Origin: Antilocapra americana
Lineage: Eukaryota > Chordata > Mammalia > Artiodactyla > Antilocapridae
Reading direction: 5' to 3'
Length of the DNA stretch: 64,000 bases
Assembly (NCBI GenBank): GCA_007570785.1
Contig: ML664175.1
Location: 11,633,441-11,697,440, forward strand
The notes below the pieces were generated by a model that worked only from the letters and a program-made list of their open reading frames with translations, was not told where the DNA came from and made no database searches. The translations under genes and the position numbers were made by a program. Of the stretch, positions 57,105 to 64,000 are shown piece after piece; positions within the stretch are counted from its first letter, which is position 1; each line of letters starts with the position of its first letter.

Positions 57105-57440
57105 CAACATTCATCAGTATGTTCCTTTGCTGGGGCTGCCATAACACAAGACCACAGACTGGTGCTTCAAACAACAGAAATTTATTTTCTTGCAGTCCTG
57201 GATATTAGAAGTCAGAGGTCAAGGTATCAGCAGGGCTGGTTTCTCCTGAGGCTTCTCTGCTTGGCTTGCAGATGGTGGTCTATCATCACATGATCTTCCC
57301 TTAGCACATGTCTTGTTCTGATCTTCTAAGAACACGAGTCACACTGGAGTAGGGCCCTCACTAATGACCTCATTTTAACTTAATTACCTCTTCAAAGACC
57401 CTAGCTTCCTACTCCCATTCTGACATACTGAGGGTTAGGA
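57105..57440 (-). repeat. ERVL-MaLR (MST/MLT1-like) LTR relic
   Basis: Antisense: CTTTGCTGGGGCTGCCATAA, AACAACAGAAATTTATTTTC, AGAAGTCAGAGGTCAAGGTA, GAGTAGGGCCCTCACTAATG and GACCTCATTTTAACTTAATT. Confidence 0.75.
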
Positions 57441-57444
57441 CGTC

Positions 57445-58165
57445 CAGCAAGCACTGAGAACATCCTGCTCCCACCTAGACCCTAGTCCAGGCATGGGGAA
57501 CCCTGGGGCCATCACTGTTCTGTTTGAGCTTCAGCAATTCCCCAGGGGTGGTGGCATTTCAGAGTTAGAAAAAGCAGCTTATAAATACACCTGAGACTGG
57601 AAAGTAAGTGTAAGTCTATACCCTCCAAACCAGGCCCAAACAGCGGGCTTTTGCTACTGGTGGTGCAGAAAGCTAAGGCTAGCTGAGGTGCACAGGAGCC
57701 AGCTGGCAGCTTGTGGGGGGTGGGGGCTTGGCCCTTTCCAACAGCGTGATTAAGAGTTTCTGGCAGCAGGAGCAATAACTGGCTAGAGACCAAGAAGGAG
57801 CCATTTATCTGGCTCCTGGTGGGGGTGAGTGATAAAACTCACCCTCTGGCTCAGTTCCTGAGGCGGGGTCATTCTCAAGGGAGGTGCTTGCTGTGAGCCC
57901 CCCTGGCCTCTCTCTGGCTTGGGGAGGCGATTTTCCCCACACAGGCGAGCTGTCCCCCGCCAGGCCACTGCCTAGACTCACCCTGGCCTCAGTCAGGGAT
58001 GGCTGCCATCCTCTCCCAGGTGTCTGCTTTCTCCCTTCAGGCCCCAGACTCCGAAGGAGGAGAGGATGATCCCCAGCCAGAGGACAGAGCAGGACTGGGA
58101 AGATAAACACCACGGCTTCTCTTCGGGGAAATAAGCCACAGATCGTGAGGGAGACTGGGCAAAAG
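57445..58165. other. GC-rich low-copy DNA
   Basis: G-rich GGGGGGTGGGGGC near 57715 and C/G-rich text at 57890-58080. Open minus-strand frames (57805-58547) change phase and show no domain. No CpG island. Confidence 0.35.
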
Positions 58166-58169
58166 AGAC

Positions 58170-58370
58170 CTGGATCTGGAGTCTAAAAACCTCATCTCGG
58201 TCCTGGCTACATCCCTTAGTGCAGGTGGCCTCGAGCAAATCACCATAGTCTCTAGGCCTCTGCTTTTCAGTAGTGAGTGGGGTTATTAGAGACCCACCAG
58301 GGCTGTTCTGAGGATGAAATGGGTCATTTATGTATGTGAAACTATGTAATGCAACTCTGCATGGCTGGCC
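58170..58370 (+). repeat. MIR SINE relic
   Basis: GGAGTCTAAAAACCTCATCT, CGAGCAAATCACCATAGTCT, AGGCCTCTGCTTTTCAGTAG, AGGGCTGTTCTGAGGATGAA: sense MIR with diverged core. Confidence 0.75.
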
Positions 58371-58589
58371 ACAAAAAAACATTTGTAAGAACATACTCTT
58401 TACTAAGTTGTCCTCCATTATAATGCTCATCTGATTCACTGAATACTTCCGTTGCTTCTCCCACTTTTTACTACCAAAGTATCCCAGTATAGAAAAAGTT
58501 GAAAGAATAGCAAAAAGAATTACTGTATTCCCTCCAGATAGATTCAATAACTGTTAACATGTTAGCATTTTTATTCTCTCTCTCTATGC

Positions 58590-59347
58590 GTATTTATATG
58601 TGTGTGTGACACAGAACCATTTGATTTGTCTCTATCTCTCGCTGCATGTATATATATGAAAATGAATATCTATAAGTCTCTGTTCTCTTTCTTTCCCACA
58701 TATATATTTGAGCCCAGTCTCTCAGGCCTCCAGTGGACCTCTCTTGTTCTTACATTATCTGCTGCATCCCTCTCTCTCCCTACTGGACTAGGAACACCTC
58801 AAGAGCAGGGACAAGGTAGTCACCATTGTATCCCCAGGACTCACAGAAGCTGCCATGGAGTAGGCATGTGACAAGTGACCATTGAGTAAATCCCTCTTCA
58901 ACAAAGAACAGATACTTTTTTTTAAGTAAATGAGTTTTAAGTCATTTCATCTGGCAAATTCCAGATCCCTGCTGGTGATAATGGAAAAAACACCCAGAGG
59001 TGCAGGATGTTCAGGTCTTGCTCTACTTCCCCCTCTAACAGCATGGGGACTCTGAAGTCACCTGGGACTCGTGGGGAGAGGCTACACTCAACAGCTACGA
59101 TGCAGCTATCCATTTGCAATGTGGAAATACTCTCCTGACCATAGTCTACTCTGGAAAACACACGTGCACAGAGAAGCTGACTCTGTCCCCACAATGAACC
59201 TCACAAAAGTGATGTTAAGTCCTTTAGGTTTTCAGGGAACCAGCAACCCACTTTCAGACTAGTAAGGGTAGGACGAGGGTGTGTTGTTGTCTGGGCTATA
59301 AATTCCCTAATATGCTCACGAACTTCACAGGGGTTTTAGGCTTCCTT
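58590..59347. other. Low-copy DNA
   Basis: Small TC and TG runs at 58575-58610. GAGCAGGGACAAGGTAGTCA near 58802 resembles the L2 3' region. No gene seen. Confidence 0.35.
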
Positions 59348-59360
59348 CAACCTCAGATGG

Positions 59361-59581
59361 GGCTTCCGAAGTGGCACTAGTTGTAAAGAACCTGCCTGCC
59401 AATGCAGGAGATGTAAGAGACGTGGATTTGATCCCTGGGTTGGGAAGACCCCCTGGAAGAAGAAATGGCCACCCACCCCAGTATTTTTGCCTGGAGAATC
59501 CCATGGACAGAGGAGCCTGGCGGGCTACAGTCCATAGGGTCACAAAGAGTAAGACATGAAAGAAGCGACTTTGCACGCAAG
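59361..59581 (+). mobile_element. Bov-tA SINE
   Basis: Full-length sense copy. Duplication CAACCTCAGATGG / CAACTTCAGATGG lies at 59348-59360 and 59582-59594. Confidence 0.96.
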
Positions 59582-59606
59582 CAACTTCAGATGGTGCTTT
59601 TTAAAA

Positions 59607-59777
59607 CAGAGTTTCTCAAATTTTAATGTGCATATGAATCACCTGAGGAGCCTGATAAAATGAATGTTCTATTTCAGTACATCTGGGATGGGCTCCAAGA
59701 TCTTACGTTACTAACAAGTGTTTGGGTCGTTCCAATGTGGCTGGTCCCCAAAACACACTTTGAGAAGCAAAGTTCTG
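59607..59777. repeat. MER5A-like hAT element
   Basis: Imperfect inverted ends: CAGAGTTTCTCAAATTTTAA at the left, and on the minus strand CAGAACTTTGCTTCTCAAAG at the right. Inside, ATATGAATCACCTGAGGAGC is typical MER5A. Confidence 0.8.
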
Positions 59778-59843
59778 AAGAACACAAAATAGCTCTTCTG
59801 TTACTTGGTGAACTAGTAATTAGCACCTACTTCTAGATATAAG

Positions 59844-60062
59844 AGCTTCCCTGGTGGTTCAGAGGTAAAGAATCTGCCTGCCAAGCTGGAGACATGAATT
59901 CGATCCCTGGGTTGGGAAGATCCCCTGGAGAAGGAAATGGCACCCCATTCCAGTATTCCTGCCTGGGAAATCCCATGGACAGAGGAGCCTGGTAACCCTA
60001 GAGGGCTACAGTCCACGGGGTCGCAAAGAGTAGGATACGACTTAGTGACTAGACAACAACAA
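59844..60062 (+). mobile_element. Bov-tA SINE
   Basis: Full-length sense copy with an ACAACAACAA end. A perfect 11-bp duplication CTAGATATAAG lies at 59833-59843 and 60063-60073. Confidence 0.97.
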
Positions 60063-60199
60063 CTAGATATAAGGCAGTGTGCCAGCACTGGTTGTACCAG
60101 GAAATGGGAAGAAATGCAAAGATGGACAAAATGCAGTTTTTTGCCTCAAATCCAGCTGGCTCTGCCTCATTACTACGTTTAGGCCTTAATTCTTACAAC

Positions 60200-61010
60200 C
60201 TATAATCTATATAGTGTATATTGTTGTCCTCACTTTGCTTGTGAAGAGACTGGGGTTCATTCAGTCTGTGTTATCCAAGCCAGTGAAAGGATACTGTGAG
60301 ATCTCAGCTGAGGTCTCCCTGACTCCGAGACCTGTGTTTTCCATGCACCTCTCACTAAGTGCTCAGATAGAAGGGCAGGGAGTGCCCTTAAAGCACACCT
60401 CGGTAGCCCCTGGGCAAATAAAGTGTGGTGGCAGCAGGCAAGGGGCACTAAGTGACCACCCGAGAGGGGAGTTAGGACCCAGCGGGTGCCTCAAGGGTGC
60501 CTCGCCTTGGGTCTCTGTCTGTTTCAGGTAATATATTTCCTCATGCAGTGGATCAAATGCATTCTACACTGGTAAACTTCAGCCGTGAATTATGGCCCAA
60601 ACTTTGGATAAATCACTGCCCTCACCTGGACTCAGAACTGGAAGCTCTTTAATTCCTTTTCTTTCTGACAAAAGGTTTCTGAACTCTCTTCCAGTCTTCC
60701 CTTCACCCTCAAGTCAGGGTGAATGCCTCTTTGGTATGTCCCTACTTGGGGTCCCCCAACCCCAACTTCTTAGCTCAGGACTGGGAGTTTCTGGGGCTCA
60801 CTCTGCAGTCTTCCTGCTTTCCTTCCTAATTTCACCATGTTTATGAGCACAACTCCGCCAGATGCTGAGCTGAGGCCTGGGGATGTCAAGGCAATGAGAT
60901 GACCACCTCCCCTCAGCAGTGTGGCCCAGGGATGTGGAGGACAGCAACTAACTCAGCATGAGTGGGGACAGGCAGCACTGAGTCGGCAGCTTCCCCACCT
61001 GCCAGGGCTT
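60200..61010. other. Low-copy DNA, weak MIR remnant
   Basis: TTGTTGTCCTCACTTTGCTT near 60220 looks like antisense MIR. The rest is unassigned and I see no gene. Confidence 0.35.
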
Positions 61011-61014
61011 CATT

Positions 61015-61180
61015 CCCTAGCAACCCTATGAGGTGAGTGTGCATTTAAAATCATCCCCATTTTAAAGATGAAGAAACTGAGGCTTACAAAAGTCATCATA
61101 CAATTATTAAGGATCAAATGAAATAATACACGCAAAACCACTTAGCAGAGTCTCCAACAAGTAGGAAATAAATGATAACT
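61015..61180 (-). repeat. MIR SINE relic
   Basis: AACCCTATGAGGTGAGTGTG, CCCATTTTAAAGATGAAGAA and ACTGAGGCTTACAAAAGTCA are antisense MIR core. The right end (GGATCAAATGAAATAATACA) reads as a sense MIR tail, so two pieces may be fused. Confidence 0.7.
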
Positions 61181-61195
61181 ACAATGCCTTCTTTA

Positions 61196-61468
61196 GGGGG
61201 AAGAATTAGGGGAGGAGACATTTAGGGAGTTTGAAATCGACATGTACACACTGCAATATTTGAAATGGATAACCAACCAGGGCCTACTGTATTGCAGGAA
61301 ACTGCTCAATGTTATGCGGCAGGCTGGATGGGAGAGGAGTTTGCAGGAGAATGGAAACGTGTATATGTATGACTGAGTCCCTTCCTTGTGCACCTGAAAC
61401 TACTACAACATTGTTAACTGGCTATACTCCAATGTAAAAAAATATTTTTAAATAATAATAAAAAATAA
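61196..61468 (+). mobile_element. L1 3' UTR insertion (cetartiodactyl type)
   Basis: GGGGAAGAATTAGGGGAGGA, GAAATGGATAACCAACCAGG, GGCCTACTGTATTGCAGGAA, TGTGCACCTGAAACTACTAC, ACTGGCTATACTCCAATGTA and an A-rich tail follow a cetartiodactyl L1 3' UTR, different from the ruminant L1 at 34276-35990. A perfect 13-bp duplication AATGCCTTCTTTA lies at 61183-61195 and 61469-61481. Confidence 0.88.
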
Positions 61469-61534
61469 AATGCCTTCTTTAAACAGCAGAGCAGAGAGTA
61501 GGAGCCAGTTAGCCTTCCTCTCAGTCACAAGAAA

Positions 61535-61757
61535 ATCCCATGGACAGAGGAGCCTGGTAGGCTGCAGTCCATGGGGTCGCTGGGCTGGGAGTCGGACACG
61601 ACTGAGCGACTTCACTTTAACGCACTGGAAAAGGAAATGGCAACCCACTCCAGTGTTCTTGCTTGGAGAATCCCAGGGACGGGGGAGCCTGGTGGGCTGT
61701 CGTCTGTGGGGGCGCACAGAGTCGGACACGACTGAAGCGACTTAGCAGCAGCAGCAG
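61535..61757 (+). mobile_element. Bov-A2 SINE
   Basis: Two Bov-A monomers in sense, 5'-truncated, with an (AGC)n tail. A perfect 13-bp duplication CAGTCACAAGAAA lies at 61522-61534 and 61758-61770. It landed about 50 bp right of the L1 stub. Confidence 0.95.
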
Positions 61758-61774
61758 CAGTCACAAGAAACTGG

Positions 61775-62740
61775 AGAGTTGAAAAAGGCCTCTTGACTCC
61801 CCTGGAGGACACACACCAGGCTTGGGACTGGCCACACATAATGAGAAAACTGCTGAGGAGTAAAGTAAAAGAGCCACTTAGAAAGGGCTTGGCAGGGTCC
61901 AAAGTGCCCCAACGCACCAGTGAGGGCAGTGTGAGTTCTAATGGAGGGGTGGCGGTGATAAGTCACTCTGCAGGCGGCTCAGACAGCAGTGGCAGCCGCA
62001 CGGCCCTCTGTCCTTCTTAGACGGCCACTCACCCCAGGCTCAGCTGGTCCACGTTTCAGCTGTCACACTCCCCGTCTGGGTAATGGAGTGTTATGAAGCA
62101 TGTTGGAGGCCATCAATTAGCGCTTAACTCCGTGTCTGTTGGGTCGTATTTCCAAGGATGCTCCACTCAGAATCACCGTAGAGGTAAATCTTGCTCCTTT
62201 TCATTCAATGACTTGGAGTTAAAATGCCGCCCAACAGTTTCTCCCAAAGAAATTGAGATTTATGGGTCACTGTCAATATCAACACATGTTGACCATTATT
62301 TGAAAGCCTCCTAGGTCCTCGGGACTGATTGCTATTTATTTTGAAAGATAAATGTGGCTTTATAATCCACTCAGGTTGCTACATTTGTTTCTTCCCTTGG
62401 AGACATTTTTATTCCGCTTCATGCTGTTTTGCCTGGTGGCATAAGCCCCATTCCCCCCAATCCTCAACCCCATGGATACTCTAAAGTATTTGAGGCTCTG
62501 GGACAGACACAAGAGGGGCCCGCTCATCCTCAGTCCAGATGCCAGTGTGACAACAGGGAGAAAGCACCTGAGTAACATAATGCCCCTATTTTATGGACTG
62601 AAGCCACTAGACACAATTTGAGGTTACCAAGGAGCTTGCTTGAGGGGCAATAGGCGGGGTCCCCTCTTTAACATCTCTGGCCTTTGGTGTGGCTGGACAG
62701 ACTGTGGAAACTGATACAGGAGCTGAGTCACTTAGATCAG
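61775..62740. other. Low-copy DNA
   Basis: No repeat or gene recognised. Moderate CpG content around 61910-62075 without island character. Confidence 0.35.
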
Positions 62741-62747
62741 TGATATT

Positions 62748-62882
62748 GACGTTGGTTCTCAAACATGAGCCAGCATTAGAATGCCAGGAAGGTTTGTTAA
62801 CAGGGATTTCTGGGACCCCTCCAGACTTCTTGGTTGAGTAGGCCAAGGGTAGGGCCCAGGACTTTGCATTTCTAATGAGATT
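62748..62882. repeat. MER5A-like element cut by BovB
   Basis: TTGGTTCTCAAACATGAGCC, AGGTTTGTTAACAGGGATTT and GGACTTTGCATTTCTAATGA are MER5A. The right part is missing at the BovB junction. Confidence 0.75.
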
Positions 62883-62883
62883 C

Positions 62884-64000
62884 CAGTTCAGTTCAGTTGC
62901 TCAGTATGTCCGACTCTTGGCAACCCCACGGACTGCAAGAGGTCAGGCTTCCCTGTCCATCACCAACTCCTGGACCTTACTCAAACTTAAGTCCATCGAG
63001 TCAGTGATGCCATCTGACCATCTCATCCTCTGTCATCACCTTCTTCTCCTGCCTTCAATCTTTCCCAGCATCAGAGTCTTCTCCAATGAGTCAGTTTTTT
63101 GCATGAGGTGGCCAAAGTATTGGAATTTCAGCTTCAGCATCAGTCCTTCCAATGAATATTCAGGGCTGATTTCCTTTAGAATGGACTGGTTGGACCTCCC
63201 TGCAGTCCAAAGGACTCTCAAGAGTCTTCTCCAACACCACAGTTCAAAAGCATCAATTCTTCAGTGCTCAGCTTTCTTTATAGTCCAACTCTCACATCCA
63301 TACATGACTACTGGGGAAACTATAGCTTTGACTAGAAGGACCTTTGTTGGCAAAGTAATGTCTCTGCTTTTTAATACACTGTCTAGGTTAGTCACAGTTT
63401 TGCTTCCAAGGACTAAGCGTCTTTTACTTTCATGGCTGCAGTCACCATCTGCAGTGATTTTGGAGCCCCCCAAAATAAAATCTGTCACTGTTTCCATTGT
63501 TTCCCCATCTATTTGCCATGAAGTGATGGGACCAGATGTCATGATCTTAGTTTTCTGAATATTCAGATTTAGGTCAACTTTTTCATGCTCCTCTTTCACT
63601 TTTCACCAAGAGGCTCTTTAGTTCTTCCTCATTTTCTGCCATAAGAGTGGTATCATCTGCATATCTGATATTATAGATATTTCTCCCAGCAATCTTGATT
63701 CCAGCTTGTGCTTCTTCCAGCCCAGCGTTTCTCATGATGTACTCTGCATATAAGTTAAATAAACAGGGTGACAATATGCAGCCATAAAGTACTCCCTTCC
63801 CAATGTGGAACCAGTCTATTGTTCCATGTCCAGTTCTAACGGTTGCTTCTTGACCTGCATACAGATTTCTCAGGAGGCAGGTCAGATGGTCTGATACTAT
63901 CATCTCTTTAAGAAATTTCCACAGTTTGTTGTGATCCACACAGTGAAAGGCTTTGCAGTAGTCAATAAAGCAGAAATAGATGTTTTGCTTGAACTTTCTT
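62884..64000 (-). mobile_element. BovB LINE running off the right edge
   Basis: Antisense BovB from its 3' tail (CAGTTCAGTTCAGTTGCTCA) through the C-terminal ORF2 region into the RT core, still continuing at 64000. It is the longest uninterrupted BovB in the window apart from the twin-primed copy. Its 5' end and left/right duplication cannot be judged here. Confidence 0.95.
63261..63939 (-). pseudogene. BovB ORF2 reverse transcriptase fragment
   Basis: Minus-strand frame 63583-63939 reads MDHNKLWKFLKEMIVSDHLT, YGCILSPCLFNLYAEYIMRN and NIRYADDTTLMAENEEEL; catalytic YADD at 63652-63663 is intact. A frameshift near 63595 moves the continuation to the frame at 63261-63599 (NLNIQKTKIMTSGPITSWQI, ADGDCSHESKRRLVLGSKTV). 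The RQG element of the RT motif reads LYG (GVLYGCIL), another likely damaging change. The gene is disrupted. Confidence 0.88.

Noticed and set aside
57993..58547. 184-codon minus-strand frame with a hydrophobic start
   Set aside because: It overlaps a MIR relic at 58170-58370, has no family likeness and no sign of exon boundaries. The hydrophobic stretch comes from AT-rich DNA.
62875..63558. 227-codon plus-strand frame, also seen in part at 17663, 40046 and 56284
   Set aside because: All are antisense shadows of the BovB 3' ORF2 region. Similarity among them reflects BovB copy number, not a gene family.
1..64000. CRISPR array, prophage, operon or other prokaryotic system
   Set aside because: No evenly spaced direct repeats with unique spacers, no dense coding and no ribosome binding sites. 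The repeat content is mammalian.

Overview
The window is nuclear DNA of a ruminant, most likely a bovid. It carries Bov-tA and Bov-A2 SINEs, CHR-type tRNA-derived SINEs, several BovB (RTE-clade) LINEs, and young L1 copies whose 3' UTR is of the ruminant type. Cattle versus sheep, goat or buffalo cannot be settled by eye. I see no convincing host protein-coding gene, no functional RNA gene and no CRISPR or bacterial feature. Every long open frame that I recognise is part of a retrotransposon or its antisense shadow. The stretch reads as intergenic or intronic DNA built from layers of transposable elements of different age.

Layout. 0-16 kb: an ERV LTR tail, CHR and Bov SINEs, old L1/L2/MIR/MaLR relics, and at 11.5 kb a U6 snRNA pseudogene joined directly to an L1 3' end. 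16-24.3 kb: a dense young block with an antisense L1 (18-bp target-site duplication), then BovB copies almost back to back. One BovB (19640-23457) is 5'-inverted and was later split by a 999-bp solo LTR. 24.3-34 kb: old L1M and ERVL-like relics, Bov-tA copies, a 167-bp L1 stub and a solo class-I LTR with a 4-bp duplication. 34.3-36.6 kb: a 5'-truncated L1 ORF2/3' UTR copy and an antisense ERV LTR. 37-42 kb: Bov-tA, MaLR, MER5, a BovB whose reverse transcriptase has lost a catalytic Asp, and a long L2. 42-55 kb: mostly low-copy DNA, with a second copy of the 1-kb solo LTR (antisense, perfect 6-bp duplication) nested in a hAT-like relic. 55.8-64 kb: an antisense class-I LTR split by BovB, more SINEs and MER5 elements, and a BovB that enters an old MER5 and runs off the right edge.

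The elements do not form a pathway. Their interest lies in nesting order and integration structure: target-site duplications, twin priming, template switching and LTR-LTR recombination. Many small repeats have approximate ends. Boundaries backed by target-site duplications are stated as such.
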